Source of the DNA: Halorhabdus amylolytica | GTDB lineage: Archaea; Halobacteriota; Halobacteria; Halobacteriales; Haloarculaceae | DNA: 41,758 nt | Direction of reading: 5' to 3' | Assembly (NCBI RefSeq): GCF_004944975.1 | Contig: NZ_SPQG01000001.1 | Location: forward strand, 246,641 to 288,398 | Shown here: positions 32,594 to 41,713 of the stretch, in pieces | Layout: each line of letters begins with the position of its first letter | Numbering within the stretch: position 1 is the stretch's first letter | Translations under genes and position numbers: made by a program | Notes under the pieces: model-generated | What the model was told of the DNA's origin: nothing | The model's database searches: none | What the model saw: only the letters and a program-made list of their open reading frames with translations

Positions 32594-32662
32594 ACCATCG
32601 CGTTCCCGGCCGCGACGTTTAACCCTTACCAACTGCGCCCTCGGCCTCGCTGAGGGGAACGC

Positions 32663-32706
32663 CGGTCGGTGTTCGTCGGCGTAACGGTCGGTGTTCGTCG
32701 GCGTAA
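32663..32706. repeat. 22-bp perfect tandem duplication upstream of rpoL
   Basis: CGGTCGGTGTTCGTCGGCGT plus AA occurs twice without spacer, at 32663-32684 and 32685-32706, followed by a further partial CGTAACG. It lies 36 nt before the rpoL start and between divergent genes, so it may alter promoter spacing. Confidence 0.9.
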
Positions 32707-32742
32707 CGTAACGTTGATGCGCGCCAAGCCGAAGGTACTGAT

Positions 32743-33027
32743 ATGGAACTGCGGGTCATCGAGAAGGACGACACCTCGCTGTCGATCGAGATCGCCGGCG
32801 AGGATCACACCTTCATGAACGTGCTCAAGGGCGCGCTGCTGGAAACGGAGGGGGTCGCCGCCGCGACCTACGACATGAACCCCGAACAGTCCGGCGGCCA
32901 GACCGATCCGATCCTCACGATCAAGACCGAAGCGGACACCGACGCCCTGGACGCACTCGAAACGGGGACCGAACGCATCGTCGAGAAGGCCGACGCTTTC
33001 CAGAACGCCTACGACGCAGCGGCGTGA
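32743..33027 (+). CDS. rpoL: RNA polymerase subunit Rpo11 (RpoL)
   Basis: 94 aa. Pairs with Rpo3 in the alpha-like assembly platform of archaeal RNA polymerase. Family marks are [35 protein letters not shown] and [13 protein letters not shown]. Ordinary length. A 22-bp tandem repeat sits just upstream. It is monocistronic in view; the next gene converges. Confidence 0.94.
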   Translation: MELRVIEKDDTSLSIEIAGEDHTFMNVLKGALLETEGVAAATYDMNPEQSGGQTDPILTIKTEADTDALDALETGTERIVEKADAFQNAYDAAA

Positions 33028-33158
33028 CGTCGGCGGATCGATTCCAGAGATAGCGTGCTTCTCCTGTTCTCGATCGGATAGCCGCTGATTTATCGTCTCG
33101 GCACGTCATGTGAGTTCGATCCGATCGGCAGGAGAATCGAACTCGCGGGCGTGAGGAC

Positions 33159-34640
33159 TCAATCGTCATCGACATCCACGGCTACGGTGGACATCCCGTC
33201 GTCCTCGCGTGAGGATTCATCGAGCGACCGGATCCCCCAGCCGGTCACCCCCATCCCGATCAACACGAGCGGTGAGAGAAAGCCGAGTAAGTAGTACGGT
33301 GCGTAGGCGACCGTCGGCACCCCGAGGACGCCGGCCATGTAGATGCCGCCGGTACTCCAGGGGACGAGGGCGCTAGTGGTCGTCCCGGCCGCCTCGATCG
33401 CCCGCGAAAGGTTCGAACTATCGAGATCGTACTCGTCATAGAGGTTACGCAGCGTCAATCCGGGAACGACCAGACTCATGTACTGCTCGGCAGCGAGGAC
33501 GTTCATCGAGAACGCCGAGATCGCTGTCCCGATCGTCAGACTCGCGACACCCTGGATGGCTCGCGCGAGCCCGTGTGCGAGCACCGCGAGGACGCCCGTC
33601 CGCTCGAAGAGGCCGCCGAGCGACAGCGCGATCATCACCAGCGAAATGACCCACATTGCCCCCGACAGCCCATCGGCCGCCAGCAGGCCGTCGACTGACT
33701 TCACGCCAGTCGCGGGCTCTGTCCCGAAGTGGATCGTCTGCCAGACGGCGACCGGCGAAGTGCCCTGGACCGCGACGGCGGTCGCGGCGCCGGCGAAGAC
33801 ACCCGCGAGCAACGACGGGATCGCGGGATAGCCCCTGAGAGCGAGCGCGAACGTGACAATCACTGGAACGAACGTCAGTGGTGTGATCGCATATGAGCCG
33901 TCGAGCGCAGTGATGATAGTCTCAAGCCGATCGACGGGGATCGCACCGCCGGCCTGCAGCCCGAGGACGACGTAGGCGAGTACCGCGATCCCGAACGCCA
34001 GCCCCGTTCCGACGCGCATGGCGCTGACGTGATCCATGAGATCAGTGTTGGTTACGGCCGCTGCAAGGTTCGTCGTATCCGACAACGGCGAGACCTTATC
34101 GCCAGTGTAGGCCCCGCTGAGGACGGCCCCTGCCGTCATCGGTTCCGGGATACCCAGTCCCGTCCCAATCCCGATGAACGCCACCCCGAGCGTCCCCGCA
34201 GTCGTCCAGGAGGAGCCGACGGTAAAGGCGGTCGCGAACGCCAACACGGCCGCGACTGGGAGGAACACGTCCGGCGTGAGGATCTCCAGTCCGTAGACGA
34301 TCAGCGTCGGGATCGTCCCCGCGGCGATCCAGGCGGCGATCAGCATGTAGACGATCATCAGGATCAAGATCGCCTGCATGCCCATCCTGAGCCCGTCGAC
34401 GATGCCATCGTAGAGTTCGTCCCAACTCCGGTCGAACCAGTACCAGCCGATCAGACCGGTGAACACGCCGCTCCACAACAGGGGCATGTGCGGACTCGGC
34501 TCCTCGATCGGCAACACTACCATCCACAGCGACAGCAACACCAGCATGACGACGATCGGGACGATCGCCTGAGGAAGTGTAGGCCGTCTGTCTGGCGACA
34601 GCTCCTCGTACGCGAGTGGCTCGTAGGACAACTGGGGCAT
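33159..34640 (-). CDS. nhaC: Na+/H+ antiporter NhaC
   Basis: 493 aa with about 11-12 membrane segments. NhaC family antiporters expel Na+ against H+. Signature regions are FATAFTVGSSWTTAGTLGVA, GAYTGDKVSPLSDTTNLAAA and SAFSMNVLAAEQYMSLVVPG. Both cytoplasmic ends are acidic (SLDESSREDDGMSTVAVDVDDD at the C terminus, which starts at about residue 470). A Tyr/Glu-rich N-terminal tail precedes the first helix. The gene stands alone, with the upstream AT-rich stretch 34670-34745 likely holding its promoter. Confidence 0.92.
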   Translation of the reverse strand: MPQLSYEPLAYEELSPDRRPTLPQAIVPIVVMLVLLSLWMVVLPIEEPSPHMPLLWSGVFTGLIGWYWFDRSWDELYDGIVDGLRMGMQAILILMIVYMLIAAWIAAGTIPTLIVYGLEILTPDVFLPVAAVLAFATAFTVGSSWTTAGTLGVAFIGIGTGLGIPEPMTAGAVLSGAYTGDKVSPLSDTTNLAAAVTNTDLMDHVSAMRVGTGLAFGIAVLAYVVLGLQAGGAIPVDRLETIITALDGSYAITPLTFVPVIVTFALALRGYPAIPSLLAGVFAGAATAVAVQGTSPVAVWQTIHFGTEPATGVKSVDGLLAADGLSGAMWVISLVMIALSLGGLFERTGVLAVLAHGLARAIQGVASLTIGTAISAFSMNVLAAEQYMSLVVPGLTLRNLYDEYDLDSSNLSRAIEAAGTTTSALVPWSTGGIYMAGVLGVPTVAYAPYYLLGFLSPLVLIGMGVTGWGIRSLDESSREDDGMSTVAVDVDDD

Positions 34641-34750
34641 TCAGGCGAATGTTTCCGAAGATCGGTATGGATGTTTCCATTCGATGCCGATACGATACAA
34701 ATTTGTCCAGTAGAGACTACTTGTGGTACACAACACAAAAATGACAACAC

Positions 34751-35572
34751 TCAACAGACGATCTGCGTGACGAACAACCGCCCGTCCGGCCCGTAGTGAA
34801 AGTCGATACCCGTTTGACTTGCCGTGTTCCCGAACGCGTCAGTCCCGCCCGCAAGCGCGTCCGTAGCGAGGCCCTCGCCCAGCGACGTCGCGGAGTCCGT
34901 CACCGTCCCGTCCAACGGGACGGGCCCGAGCTCGTAAATTGCGCCACGACACTGCACGTCGAAGTTCGCGGCGAGTTCCTCGCCGGTCGGTCGCGATCCA
35001 TCCCCGGAGACGGCTTTTACCCGGCGCTGATTGTAGTACGTGGCGACGGCATCAAGGGTATCCGTCCGATCGAGTCTCGCACTGTCCGCCGCTTCACGGC
35101 GGTCGTTCAGGGCTTCCAGATACGCCGTCTCGACGTCGGCGAGGGAAAGTCCCTCGGCCCCGGTGGCGTTGCCCGGCACGTTCTCGACGGTCGGCGCTTG
35201 TTCGGGCGTGAGTCCGGGAATCGAGATCACGCCCACAAATCCGAGAATACCGACCGCGAGCAGTCCGACCAGCAGGGCGGCAGCCGCCAGTTCCTGCCGG
35301 CCGATCAACCCCAGGTATCCCCGCGTGGACGTGTCGAACTCCTCGTACTCCAGCGGTTGCTTCTCGAACGTGCCCGCCCCACAGCGCGAACAGGGCGGAC
35401 TGTTGCGCTGATGGGACCGTCCGCACTCGGTACAGACCCACACGAAGGACTCCTGATCCGACTCGGGGGCCCCGGGAACGACGGCACGCTCGAAGGTATG
35501 GTGGCCACAATTGTCACACGGCGGGTCGTTTCGTTCGTGCGGTTTGCCACACTGTGGACACCGCCATTTCAT
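34751..35572 (-). CDS. Membrane-anchored double zinc-ribbon protein with CAP-like domain
   Basis: 273 aa. Two similar zinc ribbons come first: Cys5/8 and Cys19/22 (CPQCGKPHERNDPPCDNCG), then Cys47/50 and Cys61/64 (CTECGRSHQRNSPPCSRCG), evidently an internal duplication. One transmembrane helix follows at about residues 95-116. The outer C-terminal 150 residues resemble a CAP/SCP domain (VETAYLEALNDRREAADSAR, VATYYNQRRV). The topology would put the zinc ribbons in the cytoplasm and the CAP-like domain outside. A Cys near residue 207 and the final Cys273 could form a disulphide. No function is known. Confidence 0.75.
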   Translation of the reverse strand: MKWRCPQCGKPHERNDPPCDNCGHHTFERAVVPGAPESDQESFVWVCTECGRSHQRNSPPCSRCGAGTFEKQPLEYEEFDTSTRGYLGLIGRQELAAAALLVGLLAVGILGFVGVISIPGLTPEQAPTVENVPGNATGAEGLSLADVETAYLEALNDRREAADSARLDRTDTLDAVATYYNQRRVKAVSGDGSRPTGEELAANFDVQCRGAIYELGPVPLDGTVTDSATSLGEGLATDALAGGTDAFGNTASQTGIDFHYGPDGRLFVTQIVC

Positions 35573-35660
35573 ATCCCCACCGCCGGACTACTCCGACAAA
35601 GTTCCCCCTGTCTCGGACCGACGAAAGCCGTTCCAGACCGGGCGACCGGGCGATGGTTAC

Positions 35661-36476
35661 TCACAGTCGGACCGGAACGCCACGCTCGTCCAGGTACTCT
35701 TTGGTCTCGGCGATCGAGTACTCCCCGAAGTGGAAGATAGAGGCCGCAAGCCCGGCATCGGCGCCTGCCTCGGTGAACACCTCGTACATGTCCTCGGGCC
35801 CGCCACAGCCCGAAGAGGCGATCACGGGCGTTTCGACGGCGTCACAGACCGCCCGCGTCAGTGGAATGTCGTAACCGTCCTTGGTCCCGTCGGCGTCGAT
35901 CGAGTTGACGAACAGTTCCCCGGCCCCGCGCTCTTCGGCCTCTCTCGCCCACTCGATGACGTCCAGTCCGGTCCCCTCACGGCCACCCTTGACGGTCGCT
36001 TCGAACCAGACCGACTCGCCGTCGATCTGTTCGTAGTACTCGCCTGCCCCGTCGTACCGACGGCGAGCGTCGACGGAGATGACGATACACTGGTTGCCGA
36101 AGGCTGTCGCCCCTTCCTCGATGAGGTCCGGGTTCTCGATCGCGCCGGTATTGATCGATACCTTGTCGGCCCCGGCCCGCAACGTCTCCTTGATATCCTC
36201 ACGAGTCCGAATCCCTCCGCCGACAGTCAGGGGGATAAACACCTCGTCCGCGACCTTCTCGACGGTCTCGAGCATGGTCTCCCGGCCCTCGGCGCTGGCG
36301 GTGATGTCCAGGAAGACGAACTCGTCGGCACCGGCCTCGTTGTATCGTTTGGCCATCTCGACGGGGTCGCCCGTGTACTGGAGGTCCTCGAAGTTCACGC
36401 CGGTGTAGACCGCTGCGTTGCCGTCGTCGTCTAAGTCCACGTCGATACAGGGGATGATCCGTTTCGTGAGCGTCAT
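35661..36476 (-). CDS. hisF: Imidazole glycerol phosphate synthase cyclase subunit HisF
   Basis: 271 aa from ATG 36476 ([19 protein letters not shown]); 14 upstream residues are excluded. A TIM barrel that uses ammonia from HisH to close the imidazole ring in histidine synthesis. The catalytic aspartates lie in CIDVD (Asp12) and ISVDARR; phosphate loops are [14 protein letters not shown] and [30 protein letters not shown] is a family hallmark. The internal insert [20 protein letters not shown] is a little longer than in bacteria. No other his gene is in the window. Confidence 0.95.
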   Translation of the reverse strand: MTLTKRIIPCIDVDLDDDGNAAVYTGVNFEDLQYTGDPVEMAKRYNEAGADEFVFLDITASAEGRETMLETVEKVADEVFIPLTVGGGIRTREDIKETLRAGADKVSINTGAIENPDLIEEGATAFGNQCIVISVDARRRYDGAGEYYEQIDGESVWFEATVKGGREGTGLDVIEWAREAEERGAGELFVNSIDADGTKDGYDIPLTRAVCDAVETPVIASSGCGGPEDMYEVFTEAGADAGLAASIFHFGEYSIAETKEYLDERGVPVRL

Positions 36477-36604
36477 CTGACTGCTCTTTCGGGACGGTCG
36501 CTCAAAAGTGGTCTGCACCGCCCACCGTCTCCGGTCGACCAGCTATCTGAACCGTGATTGTCGGATCCGATAGTTGCAAGTGCCGGCCCCGAGAACCGTC
36601 AGCT

Positions 36605-36793
36605 ATGAGCGACGGTCACGCAGAAGAACGGCCCGAGTACGATCCGACTGAACCCGAACCCCCCGCCCGGGAACCGCCGCTACGGAGCACTGCCCCACAG
36701 GGCGAATACACCACCGGACAGGTCGCGACCGGGTTCGCGATCGCCATCGTCGGACTCGCCCTGACGTTCGGCCTGGCGCTCCTGCTGGCCTGA
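36605..36793 (+). CDS. Small single-helix membrane protein (DUF7550-like)
   Basis: 62 aa from ATG 36605 (MSDGHAEERPEYDPTEPEPP). An acidic, Pro-rich head is followed by a TTGQVATG segment and one C-terminal transmembrane helix (about 44-62, AIAIVGLALTFGLALLLA). I recognise the layout as a small haloarchaeal membrane family without known function. The upstream in-frame start at 36554 is not supported. Confidence 0.65.
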   Translation: MSDGHAEERPEYDPTEPEPPAREPPLRSTAPQGEYTTGQVATGFAIAIVGLALTFGLALLLA

Positions 36794-37132
36794 CAGTCGT
36801 TCTCCGAGTTCGTCGATTTGATCCGTCACAGGAGAGGATCGAGTTCCCGTCTCTGTGGATCGATATCTGGACTTGCCCGAATCCCCCTTGAGATTGGGTT
36901 TCCGTACGGCCCTTGCACAATTTGACGTCTGCACACTGGAAACGAAACTGTCGTCGACGAAGAACGTGAGTGGCAAGTTGCTAAAATCGCACGACGGGAC
37001 GTCGCAACCGGTCGGTACGCATTCCTTCTCTTCTCAACGGGGTTTGTTTCACTACCCGGCGAGACACAAATACCCTTCTCGGCGACGCTACCGGGGACTA
37101 ACCGGATAGTTCGCGAAGAAGACGGAGTGTAG
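36794..37132. other. 339-bp intergenic region without a recognised gene
   Basis: Only short, non-conserved frames run through it. The first 60 bases encode nothing beyond the stop of the small membrane protein. AT content rises around 36960-37080. It is the 3' flank of the minus-strand tRNA-Ala and of the convergent membrane-protein gene. I see no repeats or structured RNA. Confidence 0.6.
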
Positions 37133-37204
37133 TGGACTCGCGGGGATTTGAACCCCGGGCCTCTTCCTTGCGAAGGAAGCGATCTGCCGCTGATCTACGA
37201 GCCC
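37133..37204 (-). tRNA. tRNA-Ala (anticodon CGC)
   Basis: 72 nt including the discriminator A. The acceptor GGGCTCG pairs with CGAGTCC and includes the G3-U70 wobble that identifies tRNA-Ala. The anticodon loop is TTCGCAA with anticodon CGC on a CTTCC/GGAAG stem. The T arm is GGGGTTCAAATCCCC. CCA is not encoded. It lies 54 nt downstream of rps10 on the same strand and may be processed from the tuf-rps10 transcript. Confidence 0.95.
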
Positions 37205-37258
37205 GCATATGAATGTAGATGGGTCGAGACAGTTGAATCCGACGATCCGAGTGTGCGG

Positions 37259-37567
37259 TCAGTCCTCGAGGACGATCTCGATGGAGACGTCGTTGGGTAC
37301 CTGGATGCGCATGAGCTGGCGGAGTGCGCGTTCGTCGGCGTCGATGTCGATGAGCCGCTTGTGGACGCGCATCTCCCAGTGCTCCCACGTGGCCGTCCCC
37401 TCGCCATCAGGGGACTTTCGCGCGGGGATTTCCAGCGTCTTGGTCGGCAGCGGCACGGGCCCTGAGAGTTCGACACCGGTCTTGTTGGCAATCTCGCCGA
37501 CCTCCGCACAGATGTCGTCGAGGTCTTCCGGACTCGTGCCCGCCAGACGGACGCGTGCTTGCTGCAT
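37259..37567 (-). CDS. rps10: 30S ribosomal protein S10
   Basis: 102 aa. Small-subunit head protein near the A site. Family marks are [40 protein letters not shown] and [19 protein letters not shown]. The start overlaps the tuf stop by one base, so translation is coupled. tuf-rps10 is a conserved archaeal pair. Confidence 0.96.
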   Translation of the reverse strand: MQQARVRLAGTSPEDLDDICAEVGEIANKTGVELSGPVPLPTKTLEIPARKSPDGEGTATWEHWEMRVHKRLIDIDADERALRQLMRIQVPNDVSIEIVLED

Positions 37568-38838
37568 TATTCGCGCTCGTCGACGCTGAGAACCTGACCC
37601 GCAGCAATGGTCTGTCCCATGTCACGGATGGCGAAACTCCCAAGCTCGGGGATCTCGCCGGCCGGCTCGATACTGAGGGGTTTCTGCGGTCGGACCGTGA
37701 CCTTCGCGGCGTCGCCCGACTGGATGAAGTCCGGGTTCTCCTCGGCAACCTCGCCGGAAGCGGGGTCGATCTTCGCGTCGATCGACTCGATCGTACAGGC
37801 GACCTGGGCGGTGTGAGCGTGGAAGACCGGCGTGTAGCCGGCGGTGATCACACTCGGGTGCTGCATGACGACGATCTGGGCCTGGAAGGTCTCGGCGACC
37901 GTCGGCGGGTCGTCGGCCGGACCACAGACGTCACCGCGGCGGATGTCGTCTTTGCCGATGCCGCGGACGTTGAACCCGACGTTGTCGCCGGGGCCCGCGC
38001 TGTCGACTTCCTCGTGGTGCATCTCGACGGTCTTGACCTCGCCACCCACGTCGGACGGCTGGAAGCTTACGTCATCGCCGGGGAACATCTCGCCGGTCTC
38101 GATCCGGCCGACCGGGACAGTCCCGATGCCGGAGATGGTGTAAACGTCCTGAATCGGCAGCCGCAACGGCGCGTCCGTCGGCGGCTCGGGTACCGGCAAG
38201 TCGTTGAGTGACTCGAGGATGGTCGGCCCGTCGTACCAGGGCATGTTGTCGCTGGCGTGCTCGACGTTGTCACCCTCGAAGGCGGACGACGGGATGAAGC
38301 TGGCGTCCTCGGTGTTGAACTGGACCTGGTTGAGCAGATCCTTGACTTCCTCGACGACCTCCAGATACCGGGACTCCTCGTAATCGACGAGGTCCATCTT
38401 GTTGACGGCGACGATGAGCTCGTCGATACCCAGGGTACGGGCCAGGAAGACGTGCTCCTGGGTCTGGGGCTGGACGCCGTCGTCGGCGGCGACCACGAGC
38501 ACGGCGTTGTCGGCCTGGCTCGCGCCCGTGATCATGTTCTTCACGAAGTCACGGTGGCCAGGACAGTCGACGATGGTGAAGTAGTACTCGTCGGTGTCGA
38601 ACTCCTGGTGGGCGATGTCGATGGTGACCCCACGTTCGCGCTCCTCGGCGAGGTTGTCCATCACGTAGGCGAACTCGAAGCCGCCTTTGCCCTTCTCTTC
38701 TGCTTCCTCTCGGTGCTGCTCGATAACGTGCTCCGGAACGCTGCCTGTCTCGAACAGGAGTCGACCGACGAGAGTGGACTTCCCGTGGTCGACGTGTCCG
38801 ATGATGGCGAGGTTCTGGTGCGGTTTGTCCTCACTCAT
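37567..38838 (-). CDS. tuf: Elongation factor 1-alpha (EF-Tu homologue)
   Basis: 423 aa. GTPase that delivers aminoacyl-tRNA to the ribosome. The G motifs are [15 protein letters not shown] (G1), [14 protein letters not shown] (G2), [14 protein letters not shown] (G3) and [11 protein letters not shown] (G4). Domains 2 and 3 contain [15 protein letters not shown] and [12 protein letters not shown]. Full length for a haloarchaeal protein. A clear BRE/TATA promoter stands about 50 nt upstream. rps10 follows with a one-base overlap. Confidence 0.97.
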   Translation of the reverse strand: MSEDKPHQNLAIIGHVDHGKSTLVGRLLFETGSVPEHVIEQHREEAEEKGKGGFEFAYVMDNLAEERERGVTIDIAHQEFDTDEYYFTIVDCPGHRDFVKNMITGASQADNAVLVVAADDGVQPQTQEHVFLARTLGIDELIVAVNKMDLVDYEESRYLEVVEEVKDLLNQVQFNTEDASFIPSSAFEGDNVEHASDNMPWYDGPTILESLNDLPVPEPPTDAPLRLPIQDVYTISGIGTVPVGRIETGEMFPGDDVSFQPSDVGGEVKTVEMHHEEVDSAGPGDNVGFNVRGIGKDDIRRGDVCGPADDPPTVAETFQAQIVVMQHPSVITAGYTPVFHAHTAQVACTIESIDAKIDPASGEVAEENPDFIQSGDAAKVTVRPQKPLSIEPAGEIPELGSFAIRDMGQTIAAGQVLSVDERE

Positions 38839-38885
38839 TGTAATCTCACGCGCAGAGGCGCTGTATCGGAATCGTTCGGCAGAAG

Positions 38886-38902
38886 TAATTAAAACGGTTT
38901 CG
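38886..38902 (-). promoter_or_regulatory. BRE and TATA box of the tuf operon
   Basis: On the minus strand CGAAACC (38896-38902, BRE) is followed by TTTTAATTA (38886-38894, TATA). This is close to the archaeal consensus and lies about 50 nt upstream of the tuf start, which implies a 5' leader of roughly 25 nt. Confidence 0.75.
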
Positions 38903-39012
38903 ATACGTCGTTCCTGCGATCGCGGTTTCGTATGGCGATCTGGGAACGCATGACACGACCGCGATGGGGCGTCAATGTGCCGTCCGCGAGGGGGACGTCG
39001 ATCGCGCTCGGC

Positions 39013-39966
39013 CTAGCCGAGTCGGCCGACGTCGGCGAGGATCGCCGATGCGGTCTCGGGGCCACCTGCCCCACGACCCGAAAGGTTGAGTCGGCCGGCA
39101 TTCTCGGTCTCCAGCTGGACGATGTTCGTCGTCCCCGTCACCGCGAGTTCGCTGTGTTCCGGGACGAGACGCGGGCCGACGCGGACCTCGCCATCAGCCA
39201 CTTCGCCGATCAGCCGGATCGTCCGGCCGTCCTCTCGAGCGAGCTCCAGTGCACTCCCCGGCACGTCCTCGATCCCTTCTACGGTGGCGTCGGCGAGCGT
39301 GTATTCTCGCTCGCCCTGAGCGAGCACGTTCGCCAGGATCACGCACTTCAACGCTGCGTCGGTTCCCTCCACATCGAAAGACGGATCGGTCTCGGCGACG
39401 CCGAGATCCTGAGCCTCGGCGAGGACGTGCTCGTACCCCAGCCCCTCGGCGGCCATCCGTGAGAGGATAAAGTTCGCTGTCCCGTTGAGAATACCTCTGG
39501 CGGCGGTGATCGTTCCCGGATCGTAGTCTTCGATCGTCGAGAGAACCGGGATCGCGCCGGCCACAGTCGCCTCGAAGCGGACTTCGCCGTCGCTTTCGGT
39601 TTCGAGGGCGCGAACGTCTGCATAGCGCTCGGCCATCGGCCCCTTGTTGGCGAGGACGACGTGTTTGTCCCGCTCTAGGGCCGCCTCGACGTGACTGAAT
39701 CCGGGTTCGGCGTCGCTGAGCGTCACCGGCGTTACCTCGATCAGTGCGTCGTACTCCGCGGCGAGGACGTCCGCGGGATCAGCGTCGCCGATGTGGGCCT
39801 CACCCTCGGTCCGTTGTCGTTCGAGCGCCGCCGCCGTGTCGATGCCGTCGGGATCGATCGCCGCGGCGTCGACGTTGGCCATCGCGGTAACGCGATGCCC
39901 GTACTGGCCGGCGAGTTCGGCGACGGAACTCCCGACCGTCCCCGTCCCCATGATCGCGAGGTCCAT
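39013..39966 (-). CDS. hom: Homoserine dehydrogenase
   Basis: 317 aa. Reduces aspartate semialdehyde to homoserine with NAD(P)H, the branch to threonine and methionine. The Rossmann motif is MDLAIMGTGTVGSSVAEL. The catalytic region contains VLANKGPMAERY and GILNGTANFILSRM, and the substrate site VAQDLGVAETDPSFDVEG-like EAQDLGVAETDPSFDVEG. It is a short single-domain form with no C-terminal ACT domain. The ACT domain is instead supplied by the gene immediately upstream, which overlaps it by one base. Confidence 0.93.
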   Translation of the reverse strand: MDLAIMGTGTVGSSVAELAGQYGHRVTAMANVDAAAIDPDGIDTAAALERQRTEGEAHIGDADPADVLAAEYDALIEVTPVTLSDAEPGFSHVEAALERDKHVVLANKGPMAERYADVRALETESDGEVRFEATVAGAIPVLSTIEDYDPGTITAARGILNGTANFILSRMAAEGLGYEHVLAEAQDLGVAETDPSFDVEGTDAALKCVILANVLAQGEREYTLADATVEGIEDVPGSALELAREDGRTIRLIGEVADGEVRVGPRLVPEHSELAVTGTTNIVQLETENAGRLNLSGRGAGGPETASAILADVGRLG

Positions 39967-40496
39967 CAGGCCTCACCCCCCGGGGCGAGGGGTTCGACGA
40001 CACGGAGATCCTTCTGCTTGGCCACCGAACGGACCGCAGCGAGGGTGTCCTCGACGGCCCCCTGCTCGGTCTGGAGGCGCAACCGGGCACTGGAGACCTC
40101 CTCGACTCCCTCCGGTGCGGACAGTGAGAGGTCCGTGACGGCACCGTTCTCCGCCCGGAGTGCCGAGAGGGTATCCGAGAGGTCCGTGTCGACGAGATGA
40201 CCGACCAGCAGGACCGTCACTTCCTCGCTGTAGCGCTCCTGGCCGGCCTCGATCACGTTGACGCCGGCCTCCCGAAGTGCTTCAACGATCCCGTCGAAGC
40301 GGTCGGGCGTCGCCTCCAGATCGACCTCGACCGGGATGTGCCCGCGTGGGGTCAGGTTCCCGCGTTCGTGGTAGATGCTGAGGAGATTGCCGCCGTGTTC
40401 CGCGATGGGTTCGAGTGCCCGGAGGAGTTCCCCGGGTTCGTCGACGAGTTCGAGCCGAACTGTGTACGCCCGGACTTCGTCCTGGGGATCGCTCAT
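39966..40496 (-). CDS. Double ACT-domain amino acid-binding protein
   Basis: 176 aa. An N-terminal ACT domain (YTVRLELVDEPGELLRAL, GGNLLSIYHERGNLTP) is followed by a second, more divergent repeat (VTVLLVGHLVDTDLSDTLSAL). ACT domains bind amino acids and regulate enzymes. Overlap by one base with homoserine dehydrogenase, which here lacks its own ACT domain, makes it a likely allosteric partner for threonine feedback. The pairing is a known archaeal arrangement; the ligand is inferred. Confidence 0.85.
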   Translation of the reverse strand: MSDPQDEVRAYTVRLELVDEPGELLRALEPIAEHGGNLLSIYHERGNLTPRGHIPVEVDLEATPDRFDGIVEALREAGVNVIEAGQERYSEEVTVLLVGHLVDTDLSDTLSALRAENGAVTDLSLSAPEGVEEVSSARLRLQTEQGAVEDTLAAVRSVAKQKDLRVVEPLAPGGEA

Positions 40497-40503
40497 CGGA
40501 GAC

Positions 40504-40510
40504 TCACCTC
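40504..40510 (-). promoter_or_regulatory. Strong Shine-Dalgarno before the ACT-domain gene
   Basis: The minus strand reads GAGGTGA, a full match to the anti-Shine-Dalgarno end of 16S rRNA, 7 nt before the ATG at 40496. A TATA-like element (TTCTTATAC, 40568-40576) upstream gives a leader of about 45 nt. This operon therefore uses a leadered message. Confidence 0.7.
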
Positions 40511-40567
40511 GGCTGGCGAAGACGCGTGTCTGGGCGCGTACATCGTAACTGATTCACGGGCGGGGGA

Positions 40568-40576
40568 GTATAAGAA
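40568..40576 (-). promoter_or_regulatory. TATA-like element of the ACT-hom operon
   Basis: TTCTTATAC on the minus strand, 72-80 nt upstream of the ACT-domain start, in a GC-rich setting. Transcription would begin about 45 nt before the ATG and include the Shine-Dalgarno site. Confidence 0.55.
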
Positions 40577-40621
40577 TCCCCTGAACGTGGTTTCTCGCGG
40601 ACGGTATTCGTCCCGCGGTTC

Positions 40622-41593
40622 CTACTCGTAACCGAACACTTCGACGGGTTCGTAGGGTTCTTCGAGGTATTCGACGTCGGATTCGCTGAGATCGACGTCG
40701 AGCGCTTCGACGGCTTCCTCCAGATGTTCGATGCTCGAGGTCCCGACGATCGGCGCGTCGACGTTGTCGTTCTGGAAGTGCCAGGCCAGCGCTATCTGGG
40801 CCATCGTCACGCCGTAGTCATCGGCGAGTTCCTCGACACGGCCGTTGATCTCCTCGCTGCCCGGTCCCTCGTGATACGGGGTCCCGTAGTCGACTTCGTG
40901 TTCCGCACGCGTCGTCGTCACGAACTCGTCGTGGGGGCGGGTGAGATAGCCCGCACCGAGCGGTGACCACGGCAGGACGCCGATGTTCTCCTTGTTGCAG
41001 ACGGGATACATCTCGCGTTCCTCCTCGCGATAGGTCAAATGATAGAGGTTCTGCATCGTCTCGAAGCGGGCGAGTCCCTCCCGATCGCTGACGTGCAGCG
41101 CCTCCTGGAACTGGTAGGCCCACATCGACGAGGCACCGATGTGGCGGACCTGCCCTCGACGGACGGCATCGTCGAGTGCCCGGAGCGTCGTCTCGATCGG
41201 CGTGTCGTAGTCCCAGCGATGGATCTGGTAGAGATCGACCGTCTCCATGCCGAGGCGGTCGAGGCTATTGTCGAGTTCCTGTTCGATCGCCTTCCGGGAG
41301 AGACCCTGGGCGTTGGGATTGTCCTCGTCCATCTCGCCGTAGACCTTCGTCGCGACGACCTGCTCGTCACGGTCGTAATCTGCGAGTACGTCGCCCAGGA
41401 TCTCCTCGCTTTCGCCCGAAGAGTAGACGTTTGCGGTGTCGAAGAAGTTGATTCCCAGGTCGATCGCCCGCTCTACGAGTTCCCGCCCTTCCTCCTCGTC
41501 CAGCATCCAGTCGTCCCCGCCCCCGAAGCTCATACAACCCAACGCGATCTTTGAAACCTCCATGCCGGTCGAACCGAGTGTCGTATACTCCAT
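40622..41593 (-). CDS. Aldo/keto reductase
   Basis: 323 aa. NADPH-dependent TIM-barrel oxidoreductase. The catalytic tetrad is visible: Asp in INFFDTANVYSSGESE, Tyr in VYSSG, Lys in QVVATKVYGEM and His in LYQIHRWDYDTP. The phosphate loop region is near the C terminus (IVGTSSIEHLEEAVEAL). It resembles the AKR11/AKR12-like proteins that reduce sugars and small aldehydes; substrate unknown. The start has a plausible TATA box (GATATATTTC, 41618-41627) about 30 nt upstream. Single gene, convergent with nothing in view. Confidence 0.9.
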   Translation of the reverse strand: MEYTTLGSTGMEVSKIALGCMSFGGGDDWMLDEEEGRELVERAIDLGINFFDTANVYSSGESEEILGDVLADYDRDEQVVATKVYGEMDEDNPNAQGLSRKAIEQELDNSLDRLGMETVDLYQIHRWDYDTPIETTLRALDDAVRRGQVRHIGASSMWAYQFQEALHVSDREGLARFETMQNLYHLTYREEEREMYPVCNKENIGVLPWSPLGAGYLTRPHDEFVTTTRAEHEVDYGTPYHEGPGSEEINGRVEELADDYGVTMAQIALAWHFQNDNVDAPIVGTSSIEHLEEAVEALDVDLSESDVEYLEEPYEPVEVFGYE

Positions 41594-41617
41594 GCCATAC
41601 GAACCACGAGCCTCGAT

Positions 41618-41627
41618 GAAATATATC
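41618..41627 (-). promoter_or_regulatory. TATA box of the aldo/keto reductase gene
   Basis: GATATATTTC on the minus strand, about 25-34 nt upstream of the ATG at 41593. It implies a nearly leaderless mRNA. Confidence 0.6.
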
Positions 41628-41713
41628 TACCGGCGTGAAAACCGAAACAGGAACAGACAGTGGGAGTAGAGTTGGGTTTCAGCTCAATGAACGAAATAGC
41701 TGTCCTCGAGCAT

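Noticed and set aside
36855-37109. A plus-strand 84-residue frame between the small membrane protein and tRNA-Ala.
   Set aside because: No start signal, no motif and composition unlike halophile proteins (few acidic residues).
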